Source: Artemisia argyi (lineage: Eukaryota; Streptophyta; Magnoliopsida; Asterales; Asteraceae). From it: a stretch of DNA of 64,000 nucleotides. The stretch spans positions 2,946,501-3,010,500 of the forward strand of contig CM060703.1 of assembly GCA_030686995.1 (NCBI GenBank), read 5' to 3'. Positions 36,799 through 46,042 of this stretch are shown here, piece by piece. The notes beneath the pieces were generated by a model that worked only from the letters and a program-made list of their open reading frames with translations, was not told the DNA's origin and made no database searches. Position 1 is the first letter of the stretch; every line of letters starts with the position of its first letter. The translations under genes were made by a program, and so were the position numbers.

Positions 36799-37221
36799 AT
36801 GGCAAATAATGGAAAAGGGAAGAGTATCTACATTGGTACCGAGGAAGAGGAATGGGACAAAGTTTTAAGTAACTCTTATCTACTTGATTTAGTTCTTGAA
36901 GGGTATGGTGGTGAACCAATTGAGGAGCATGGTTCTTATAAGCAGATACCTCCTAAGTTCAGAAAACAGATTCTGACTTGGTTGAGGAAACAAAATGGCT
37001 ACTACGAGATGCTTTTGGGTGATGATGATGAGGAGGAGGAGGAAGAGAAGGAAGAGACTGTGGATACCGTTTTACCAAAGTTTGATAATTTGGGAGAGAG
37101 GATTTCCCGTCTTGAAGTTGCGTTTAAGTATCTGAAGGATATGAAGGACAAGAGAGAACAAGAATTGAAGAAAAAGAAGAAAAGGTTGATGCGGAGGGCA
37201 GTTGTTCAAACTACTAAATAA
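36799..37221 (+). CDS. MULE accessory protein, 140 aa, unknown function
   Basis: Intact ORF lying wholly between the MULE TIRs, convergent with the transposase. It starts MANNGKGKSIYIGTEEEEWD in a good context (ACCGACGATGGC). Residues ~12-70 form a compact region ending PPKFRKQILTWLRKQNGYY. An acidic stretch (~75-88, DDDEEEEEEKEE) follows, then a charged helix likely to form a coiled coil (~95-128) and a very basic tail KKKKKRLMRR (~124-135) that could be a nuclear localisation signal. No transposase, zinc-finger or known host domain recognised. By position it parallels mudrB, whose role in MuDR is also unclear, but I see no sequence resemblance. Its integrity contrasts with the decayed transposase. 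Alternatives: a captured host exon, or a transposase-interacting factor. Confidence 0.75.
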   Translation: MANNGKGKSIYIGTEEEEWDKVLSNSYLLDLVLEGYGGEPIEEHGSYKQIPPKFRKQILTWLRKQNGYYEMLLGDDDEEEEEEKEETVDTVLPKFDNLGERISRLEVAFKYLKDMKDKREQELKKKKKRLMRRAVVQTTK

Positions 37222-37539
37222 GTGTTTGTTTAGATATGTGTTCAAAATTTTTAATGGTTGTGAACTCCTATGATCAATGAAACTTCTAATGTTTATGTTA
37301 CTGATATGTCTATATTGATAAATGAAAGTTTTAATGTTTATGTTACTCATATGTTAGCTAGGTGATGTTTGCAGCTTATGCATAAAATGTTAGCTAGGTG
37401 ATGTTTGCCATGAAAGTCAAACGGGTGAACGTCTAAAAAAGTGTTTGGTTCTGTTTGGTAATTAATGGGTGAAAACTCATGATTCCAACTGCAATGGGTT
37501 CAAACATATTGTTCTAAACACAATGAAGTTAAACAAAGA

Positions 37540-39232
37540 TTACAAATATAGAATCCAACAGACAATAACGTTAAACATATTGTTCAAAGATCCGTGGGTA
37601 ACACATGAAGAAGTTGGAAGTGCATGCTCATCATTTGACTTCATCTTTTTAGTTGGCCTGTCAACCTGAGGTCTGTGATTGGGTGGTACTATGACTGTTG
37701 TAGACTCAATTCTTGGCCAGTATCTGCGGCCAGAACACCCATTGATCTTGAATGAGTACATACGCGCCCATGTTTCTAGGCTGTAAGCAGCATGAACCCA
37801 CTCTTCAGGTACAACAACTCCTTTTCCATCCTTATTCATATAGTTTATTGCAGCCACATCATGTTTACATGGTATTCCAGTCAGCTCCCACATCCTACAA
37901 CCACACTCCTTCCTATCCATGTTAGCAACACAATGATCCTCGTTAGGCACAGATACGTTATATAACGAAGCTGCAATCCATTCAACAACACAATCCGTAG
38001 CTTCTTTTTTGTTTGCATCAACCATGGCTTGCATAGTAGGAGTAAGTTGTCCAACACTCCTTTCTATTATTTGTTGAACTACCACAATCCTCTTCACCAA
38101 GTACTCCCTGATATATTCAAGACAAACGATGATGGATTTATCTCTGACATCATTTAGCTGGCTACAGAACACCTCACATATGTTGTTTAAGAGTAGTCCA
38201 CATAGGGCTCTGCTTGTTAAATAAATCACACATTATGTATTAATATATGATCAATTATCAGTATGCTTTTGTCCAGTGCCACTTAATGAATTACGTGAAA
38301 AATGTGATCGGCTCCATTGTTTACCTGGAATCTTCAGCAACCAATCATAAGCTGCAGCATTGTTATTCTTCAGATGATCCATCTCTTTGTTGAATTCAAC
38401 AACAGTTGTGGCTCTTGCAGCCTTCCAAAGCATGTCCTTGTAAACACCTCCTTTCAAATGTGACTTCATTTCCTCATGAATATGCTTAACATAAAACCTG
38501 TGCAGTATTTGGAAACACACTAGCAACAGCTTGTATCAATCTCTGTGAACATGTAAGGTTATGGATGGTGTTAAAACTTTGCATGTTCTCATTGTGCATA
38601 AAACACATGATTAATTATACAATAGAAATGTGCACCTTTTGCCTATCATAAATGAAAGTGAACTTGCAGTTGGTTTCTATCCCAAGATCCTCTCCTAGTA
38701 GTTTCAAAAACCAACACCAAGTTGCCTTATTTAGTGCATCAACTACAACATATGCTACTGGATAAATCCCATTGTTTGCATCAATCCCAACTGCTGTTAG
38801 TAATTGACCTGGAAAAGGACCTGACATGGAGAATCCATCTAATCCTAAGAATTCTCTGCCACAAGCTTTGAAACCTTGTTTCATAGCTCCCAAACACACA
38901 TACACCATTTTAAAAGTTCTTGTTAAACTCGCTGGATTTGGTTCTATCTGTACATCAATCCTAACAGTAGTGCCTGGATTTTGATTAACCAACTCTTGGG
39001 CATACTCTCTAAGCAGTGCATAATGTTTGGTAAAAACAGGTATACCTGATTGAATTTCACAGGCTTTATGGCATAGCAAATCAGACTTACTTACGGGAAC
39101 ATCTTCAATTACCTAATCATCGTCATCAAACACTTCATCATCATTTCGATTATAGTCCAAATCCTATGAATCACTCCCGCCACTATGTTCTCCTGTTTCA
39201 TTATCTACATCTACTACTTTCACATTTCCCAT
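37540..39232 (-). pseudogene. MULE (mudrA-type) transposase, degenerate
   Basis: Probable start ATG at 39230-39232 (MGNVKVVDVDNETGEHSG), then two in-frame stops before the next open stretch. The core at 38615-39079 includes the LDGFSMSGPFPGQLLTAVGI region (first catalytic Asp), WFLKLLGEDLGI and FIYDRQK (second Asp region). After DRQK a GT...AG interval (about 38543-38625) looks like a short intron, followed by LIQAVASVFPN and then a frameshift. Next comes KHIHEEMKSHLKG...PGKQWSRSHF (38251-38526). The C-terminal part (37540-38229) has ICEVFCSQLNDVRDKSI and a SWIM zinc finger (CGCRMWELTGIPCKH). Known role: cuts and joins element ends in the nucleus. The N-terminal DNA-binding domain is missing or unrecognisable. 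Non-functional. Confidence 0.92.
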
Positions 39233-39516
39233 CTGACCACCTACAATTGTAAGTCCATAACATTAACAACAAATACACCTTTTAACAAATAAATAAAAAA
39301 AACAAAACTGACAAAACAGGAGGGAAATTAAAGAGGAAAATGCATTGTGTCTTACCGTATCGTTCAAAGGCACAGACGATCGATGTAATCTAAACGGAAC
39401 TATATGGATCTATACGTATCATTCAAAGGCAATGAATAGGAAAATGCACTGGTAAAGATTTGGCGGCAACAATTAGGGTTGTATCTGAAGTTAAAGGGGT
39501 ATATTTGTTATTTCAT

Positions 39517-39686
39517 GCGATTATACCCTTGACTGACGGGAAAACTAACGGAAGTTAGCCAAAAAGGCCTCTCGGTGGCGATTTTGCAAAAATGTGGAAC
39601 GTGGGTGTCTTTTTTGCGCTACTTTTTGTCTCGGTCCCGTTTTTGCTAATTTGTGGAACGTTAAGGACCATTTTTGCAATTTACCC
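39517..39686 (-). repeat. MULE right TIR
   Basis: Reverse complement of the left TIR with six substitutions over 170 bp. Confidence 0.95.
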
Positions 39687-39699
39687 AAGTTAAAAGTTA

Positions 39700-39895
39700 C
39701 TCTTTCAGTTTTAAACTATAAGTCCACTTTCCTAATTTTTGTTGTCCCAAAATACTTGTTCATTTTCCTAATTCAACCAATCAAAAGACATTTTAGTAGA
39801 GAGAGAAGATATTAGATTGGTGAATAAATCAGTTAGTGGAATTTATTAAACTTTGTTGAAATTGAAAATGGATGTATAATTTGGAACTGAGGGAG
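39700..39895. mobile_element. Stowaway-like MITE abutting the MULE
   Basis: CTCTTTCAGTTTTAAACTAT at left; right end ATAATTTGGAACTGAGGGAG. TA on both sides (39698-39699, 39896-39897). It starts four bases beyond the MULE target duplication. Confidence 0.78.
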
Positions 39896-39908
39896 TATTA
39901 GAAAGTTC

Positions 39909-39909
39909 G

Positions 39910-39952
<43 letters not shown>
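39909..39952. repeat. Poly-T run
   Basis: About 43 consecutive T between the Stowaway element and the PIF element. Confidence 0.9.
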
Positions 39953-39954
<2 letters not shown>

Positions 39955-39997
39955 GCAAAGGGTATTATAGAAAGTTTGAGCATTAGGTATGCTATTA

Positions 39998-41967
39998 GAG
40001 CATACACAACAATAACACAAGTTATAACTTAACGCAGTGCCACGCCAGCGCCACATCAGCTTTATCACTTTAACCTTAACTCAGAAAAAAAATTCTCACA
40101 TCAATAACTCAGCTTTAACTCAACTATTTTCATATTCACCCCTAAACTAAAATAAACAATTCATTTAATAAACCACATAACATTAAAACTTTAACATTAC
40201 AATACGAAATATAAAAAACTTTAAAATAACAATAACAATGATTAAGAAAAAAAACCGAAACATAGGAAATTAAACCATACGAATTACAACTACTTATTGG
40301 TCGTCCTCGGAATATTCTTCTTCCAATTGTTGTTGGCGTTGAAGACGTTGCTGCCAAACATGGTTCATAAGGTCTCGTTGCAGTCGAGTATGCATTCCTG
40401 CGTCGCGCAATTCCCTTGTTTTGCGCCTCTGCTTATCACACCTGTCGATCCACCTTTCGTGACCTAAATTTGGTGCCGGATCCATCCAAACTCTGCGATA
40501 CTCACGGAGTGTAAATTTTTGATCCTTTAGAATCATGTTATGCAAAATAATGCAGGTATACATGGTTCGTTGTATCTTGACAATTTTCCATGCACGTGCC
40601 GGTTGTTGTAGTATACCCCAACGTCCTTGAAGCACACCAAAAGCACGTTCGATATCCTTGCGTGCACTTTCTTGCTTCCTTTTAAAATAACTATGTTTCT
40701 CGTCAGTCGTTACCGAGAAGGATTTGACGAAACTTGCCCACTGCGGGTAAATTCCGTCAGCTAAGTAATACCCCTGTTCATACCTTCTTCCATTTACCAT
40801 ATAGGGTGCCCTTGAAAATTCGTTAACAAGAAGGGAGTCGAACAGCTTAGAGTTATCTAAAACATTAATATCATTATTTTCCCATGCCATACCAAAAAAT
40901 GCATGTCAAAACCAAAAATCGTGTGAAGCAACAGCTTCAAGCATTAACGTTGGGTATCTTTTATCACCCCTGCTAAATTGCCTCTGCAAAGCCACCGGAT
41001 AATTTTTCCACACCCAATGCATGCAATCAATGCTACCAAGCATACCCGGAAAACCATGTTGACGCTCATGCAATTCGTAAATATGTTGAATGTCGGACCA
41101 TGTTGGTGTTCTTAAAAACTCATGCATAAACAAATCCATAACACACATGTTAAAATTATCAAGACAAAGACGTGAAGTAGTCTCACCCATTTGGAGGTAC
41201 TCATCAAACGCATCTGGGGCGGTGCCGTACGCCAATTGACGTATTGCAGACGTATACTTCATAAGTGCACTAATACTCCCTCGACCCGTACAATCGGGTC
41301 CTAACTTAAAGTATTTAAAGAGATCTGGAATATCATCGGATTCGTAAGATTCAATACCTTTGACTATTTGTAGAAATAGTTTTCGGCTCATACGAAACCT
41401 CCTACGGAATTTACCGTACGTATACTTGCAACCTTGAACGAAATAGTCGTTTTGAAAACGTTCCTTAGCAAGCTCACGTTCACGATATATGTGGATACGG
41501 GCCACCTGAGGATGAGCTTCTTCTTGTTCTAAGCGTTGCTGTAAGTCAAACGCATTAACCATAAACTGTATGTCTTCTTCGTCATCAATGTCTGACCAAC
41601 TCGGACCAAATTCGTTATTCTGATTAGGATCCATTAGGAAGTATAAAGAGTGGATAATTAGTTGTGGATGTGTGAAAAATATATGTGTGTTTAGTTGATA
41701 TTTATAGTTGTGTTTAAATGATTTGATTGTTTTTTGAAAATACTAGAACTAGCCGTTACTTACAATAATGGAGGGGTGCAAATGATTTTTTTTTTCTTCA
41801 AAATAACGGGTCAAAGAAGTAGCCGTTGGAGGGGGTAAAGCGAATTTTCATTACCACTGCACATGCGTTAACGTGGCCTTAACGTGAGGGTATGCATCGG
41901 CTAACGCACGTTAACGTGCGTTAAAAGGGCCTTAACGCCCAAGCGCACGTTACCACTGCACATGCTC
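39998..41967 (-). mobile_element. PIF/Harbinger transposon (1.97 kb)
   Basis: TTA at 39995-39997 and 41968-41970 is the 3-bp PIF/Harbinger duplication. Ends are GAGCATACACAACAATAAC (left) and, reversed from the right, GAGCATGTGCAGTGGTAAC: imperfect TIRs. Encodes a transposase on the minus strand. No second Myb/trihelix-type ORF fits between 41635 and the right TIR. Confidence 0.9.
40294..41634 (-). pseudogene. PIF/Harbinger transposase, one nonsense codon
   Basis: Starts MDPNQNNEFGPSWSDIDDEE at 41634 and is open for 242 codons to a TGA at 40906-40908. It then continues in the same frame for 204 codons to a true TAA near 40294. The N-terminal part includes FRRRFRMSRKLFLQIVKGIE. Catalytic acidic residues are visible: Asp in GSIDCMHWVWKNYP, Asp in YYLADGIYPQW and Glu in KDIERAFGVLQGRWGI. 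The last part (ILHNMILKDQ...) is typical of Harbinger DDE nucleases. Total length ~446 codons is normal for the family. The TGA replaces a position usually Trp (after DFWF), consistent with a single G-to-A change. Nuclear endonuclease of cut-and-paste transposition; activity normally needs a Myb-like partner protein, absent here. Confidence 0.94.
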
Positions 41968-41970
41968 TTA

Positions 41971-42790
41971 GAGGGAAAGGTGTGGTGGCATGCCATTTGG
42001 GATCCACCCAGTGCCATAGCAACATTTCTACTTTTAACACTCACATCTCAAAATATTTCTTCGCTCACAACATATTATTTGGGCTCCACCCACCAACAAT
42101 TTTATTTTCTTTTCTATTTTCTCAAACAAACTAAATTCCATTCATTGGAATATATTACAAAACAAGAAATATATGAAAACCAAAAAATATATGCTTTTTT
42201 AAGGATATTTATAAAGAAGCCAAATGAAGTGAAAGACACATCATTTCCTCTATCATTTTGATTTCTTATAAATATCCTAAAGAAACCCCTATATGTTAAA
42301 ATAAATATACAAATTATGATACGATGCGCAAAAACAAATAATCCTATTTGTTTTCTTTATAATTTATTTTATCTTGTGTTTGTGACACAAATTTCCACAA
42401 CGTGACCTTAATTTCGTAATCTTTTCGGCCTTCATTGTGCAAAAATTTATCAATCATAGCACGTTTTTCTAGCGAAATGTTTTTGCATTCCGCGTATTGT
42501 TTCCTCAAATCTTCTTTTGCATCCCTTGCTTGCTCAAACAGCTCGATTACGCCGATAATAGCTTCCTTACGAGCCACATCGTCTTTCTCACATTGTTTAT
42601 GAACATATGCTTGGATTTCTTCGATGATATAGAGGGAGAACAAGCCATTTTTTAGTATAAAGAATGTGTTTTTGGTAGAGAAGTGTGTGAAAATTTTAGT
42701 TAAAATGGGGTGGTATTTGCAGAGTGTAATTTTAAAAGGAGTTTGATTTTTTATTTTTATTTTTATTTTTTTTAAGAAAATAACCATTGA
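41971..42790 (-). mobile_element. Second PIF/Harbinger-like remnant (partner-ORF family)
   Basis: Immediately follows the TTA of the first element. ACTTTTAACACTCACATCTC and CCACCCACCAAC near 42030-42100 recur at 52280-52350. It holds the ORF2-like fragment below. TIRs not resolved. Confidence 0.5.
42344..42640 (-). pseudogene. Harbinger ORF2-like / NAM-associated C-terminal fragment
   Basis: A minus-strand open frame whose C-terminal ~95 residues are charged and helical: AYVHKQCEKDDVARKEAIIG, VIELFEQARDAKEDLRKQYA, ISLEKRAMIDKFLHNEGRKD. The pattern resembles the C-terminal helix of the Myb/trihelix-like second protein of plant PIF elements (often annotated NAM-associated). The N-terminal DNA-binding part is missing; upstream codons are low-complexity K/I/F. 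A related fragment lies at 54035-54272. Confidence 0.55.
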
Positions 42791-42963
42791 ATTCTATCTG
42801 TTTAATTTTTTTTTCTTATTCACGCCGTGTACTCGGTAGCAATAGGTTGGCGGGGCTAAAAGGTACGGCGAGGTTTCGGCAGTGCCGAAAGCCCAGCCAC
42901 TTTGGATTCATCGCAAATTCTCGTCGCCACACCGTTTCCTATATATTACATAGTATGATTGTT

Positions 42964-43693
42964 ATGGGTGTCGGCTAGTTTGGAGAATCGTGATATTTGG
43001 AGGCGGGATTTGTTCTTGGGCAGAGAAATGCAGGACCTCGAAAACTTTGACGGTGTGGTCATGGGCTTATCTTTACATGACGGAGTTGATGGATGGACGT
43101 GGTCTTTGGATACTAGTGGTTCATTCTCAGTATCCATCTTAAGATCACGTATTGACTCGTTAGAATTGTCACAATTTGATCCTGCTACTTTATGGAATGT
43201 TTTCATTCCAAAAAAGGTGAATATTTTCTTCTGGAGATTGATTCGTAATCATTTGCCAACCAAAACAAATCTGGTTGACAAAGGTATCGACCTTCACACT
43301 GTTCTATGTTCCTTTTGTGATGATTATTGTGAATCGTCAGACCACATTTTTGTTGAGTGCAAGATGGTGAAACCGATTTGGGACTCTATAAGTAGATGGT
43401 GTAATGTCCATGTTTCTTTGGCCAGATCCCAAGATTTGTTGGAGTTATCGTGTTCGGTTGGTCTAGCCTCGGTGTTCACAAAAACTTTTGACGCTATTCT
43501 TTGTATTACGTCATGGGTGATATGGAAACACCGAAACGAAAAGATTTTTAAAAACAAAGATATGAGCACTAACGTTGTGGTAACGGAGATCAAAGCTCTA
43601 TCTCACCTTTGGATTCATAGCCGAAGTCGCGGGAATATAGCAAGCTGGAATGACTGGGTGTTAAACCCTTGGTGTAGGTCATCTCTTTCATGA
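42964..43693 (+). pseudogene. LINE ORF2 C-terminus (RT zinc-binding domain)
   Basis: About 240 open codons: WTWSLDTSGSFSVSILRSRI, ATLWNVFIPKKVNIFFWRLI, NHLPTKTNLVDKGI, then a Cys/His cluster CSFCDDYCESSDHIFVEC and WVIWKHRNEKIFKN, ending at a TGA. This is the zf-RVT region C-terminal to the plant L1-type reverse transcriptase. The endonuclease and RT domains are absent because of 5' truncation, typical of target-primed reverse transcription. The ATG at 42959 lies in the flank and is not a real start. Confidence 0.92.
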
Positions 43694-43828
43694 CTGGGTG
43701 GTTTCACATCTCGTGTGTTACTTTTCTATAGTGGTTTGTCTTGGGTTATTTCTTTTTTCTTGTTGTTTGTCTAGCTTCTTGCTAGCCGTTTTGTGTTTTT
43801 AATAAAATTTTGCTGTTCGAAAAAAAAT
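42964..43828 (+). mobile_element. 5'-truncated L1-type LINE with target duplications
   Basis: Contains the RT zinc-binding C-terminus, then a T-rich 3' UTR and AATAAAATTTTGCTGTTCG before an A tail at 43820-43827. The flanks ATAGTATGATTGTT (42950-42963) and ATAGCATGCTTGTT (43829-43842) match at 12 of 14 positions, as expected for a LINE target-site duplication. Confidence 0.88.
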
Positions 43829-44006
43829 ATAGCATGCTTGTTTGTCCAACACATTCTCATTATGTACTTGCAACACAAGAGGTGTCGGATATATCGGTAT
43901 TTAATATAAAAGATTGTAAATCTTATGAAGTGTTTGTGAATAGCTCGTCTTTTTAACTATTAACTCTTTCATAACTATTACGTAGTAAGTGTTTGTGAAT
44001 AGCTCG

Positions 44007-44111
44007 GTTATTATATATACTATATAAAAGGCAGGCACTCAAGGAGAAAGCGACATGTGTCGCTACAGTACGAGCTACAATTTTTTTTATGCGTTGCTAC
44101 AGTACTCGGTA

Positions 44112-44161
<50 letters not shown>

Positions 44162-44482
44162 CATAAATTTCCGTATGAAAATTTGTTTTTAAAAAAAAAT
44201 TAATAACAAAAAATAAAAATAAAAAAATACGAAAAATAATACACTTACAAAAATTTCTTATACAAATTTGTTTCTTTTAAAATACCCAAACAACCAAAAA
44301 AAATTTCAACCGCAACGCAAAAAAAAAAAAAAAAAAAAAAAAAAAACCGTAAACATAAACAAATTATGCTTCCAAGTAAACATATGCATACTTCAAATAA
44401 CAAAATTATTAATTACACCGTACAACCGACAAAATACAAAACACAAAACGCACCCGCCGCAACGCGCGAGCAGCCCCGCTAG
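44007..44482 (+). mobile_element. Short non-autonomous Helitron
   Basis: The 5' region TTATTATATATACTATATAA followed by AAGGCAGGCACTC is Helitron-like. The 3' end has a GC-rich CCGCCGCAACGCGCG hairpin-like block, then CCCCGCTAG abutting T at 44483. It contains a T run (44112-44160) and an A run (44322-44346). The exact 5' base is uncertain. The 82-aa open frame at 44268 is a poly-K artefact. Confidence 0.6.
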
Positions 44483-45463
44483 TTGTCTAAATTTGTTAGG
44501 TAGCATTTTGATATGAAACTTCTTTATCTTTTTAAGAATGTACGGAGTAATATTGTTTTCACTTTACTAGACATCTTTTGTATCATATAAGACTTTAGAA
44601 ATAAAATTTAGATAATTCGAAGGTTTTAAAATGAAATTATTAGATTTTTAATTGTTATTATTATTACAACCAAAGGTCATCTTCAGTGTATGTATGTATT
44701 AAAAAACACTGTATTTGGTGTAAAATAGCAATCTTCTGATAATATGGCCGCACCATATTTGTAAATTTCTTTTAGGTTATAACAGAAGTCACTAAAGTTT
44801 GCGCGAAAGTTGTCTTAAGTTATTAAAGTTTTAAAGTTGTCATTCATGTTACTGAACTTAAGAAAGCATACACTTCGATAATTTTAGTGTTAATCGGGTA
44901 ACTCGAACACATTTTTTTTGATATGGTAAGTAACATAAATGTTGTGTTTTTACAATTTCAATGATGTTTACATATATTCTTATATAGGTTCAGTAATGTC
45001 TAAATGACTGTTTCATAAGTTTAATAATCTGGATAACAAATTTGAAACTAATGACTTAGGACAATATTCGCGCAAACTTTAGTGACTTCTTTGTATAATA
45101 ACCCTTTCTTTTATTAAGATGATCCATTTACTTTAAAAAAAAAAAAAAATTAATATGGTAAAAATATTTTAAAAATAAAATATCATCTTTTGTGATTAGG
45201 AAGTGCAACTTTTTTGGCTTTTAAAATATAATTAAGTTTATCACAATGTTTATTAACTGTTTGCAAATATAAGTCGTTACCAACCACCTTAAATTTCTAT
45301 CTTAATAACATTACTCACTATTGACTTTATATTGCCGTAATTTCATGCGAATATATTATATGAAATATTTTGCCATTGTTTAAAGTTATCTTCATCTAAA
45401 TTTTTTGTTATATACGGAGTATTATGTTATCGTCATGAAAAACATATACTCCGTAATTAAATG

Positions 45464-45493
45464 GGTCAGCTACAACGCACGGATACCCGCTAG
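45464..45493 (+). repeat. Helitron 3' end (second copy)
   Basis: AACGCACGGATACCCGCTAG followed by T. Same layout as the 44482 terminus but more degenerate. Matching 5' end not identified. Confidence 0.4.
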
Positions 45494-45794
45494 TTTATTA
45501 AAAACTTTGATGATATTACTCGGTCCAAACATATTTTTTTTTTCTATCCAAACTTCATTGGGGCAAATAGGGTAAAAGTGGATTAGTTTTTCCATTTAGA
45601 GGAAGGTTATAGTTTTCTATTCTTGGAACCCCACACATCTTCACATACATACACAGGGAAACACACATTTTTCTCTTTCTTCTTTTATTGGCAAAAAGAT
45701 AGACTCTTTGATAAATCAGTACATCATCACACTCCTGTTTTCCTCAAGAATCCAATCCATTCCAAAATCCATCTAGCTTCTTCCATCCAAAAAA

Positions 45795-45830
<36 letters not shown>

Positions 45831-46042
45831 ACCGAAATCTTCATCTTTTTCTTCTAAAAAAAATCTACTTTTTTGCATGTTGTTCATGAAGATCAAACCA
45901 GAACTTTAGTGGTTGTGTTTTGACTTTTTTGTGGTGTTTTGCTTTTAGATCTAAAAGTTAAAACCTTGGTTAGATATACAGTTTCTTTCAGTGGGTTGAT
46001 TTATTTCTAAATATAGAAAGTTGTGTTCTTGAAGGGCTATCA
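45494..46042 (+). promoter_or_regulatory. Upstream region and 5' leader of the MADS gene
   Basis: From about 45640 the sequence becomes pyrimidine/CA-rich (CACACATTTTTCTCTTTCTTC), as in plant 5' leaders. CCAAAAAAGG at 45787-45796 is a perfect CArG box (CC-A6-GG), followed by GTAAA and an A run (45798-45825) that could begin a leader intron. No TATA box can be placed confidently. Confidence 0.5.

Larger units (their letters stand above)
36397..39686. mobile_element. MuDR-like MULE with 170-bp TIRs and two convergent ORFs
   Basis: TIRs 36397-36566 and 39517-39686 are both 170 bp, with six mismatches and no indel. The 9-bp duplication AAGTTAAAA at 36388-36396 and 39687-39695 is perfect. Each TIR holds two ACGTTCCACA motifs about 50 bp apart, candidate transposase-binding sites. 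The transposase (minus, decayed) and a second ORF (plus, intact) converge, as mudrA and mudrB do in maize MuDR. Confidence 0.95.

Noticed and set aside
44268..44516. 82-aa lysine-rich frame
   Set aside because: Poly-A run inside a Helitron.
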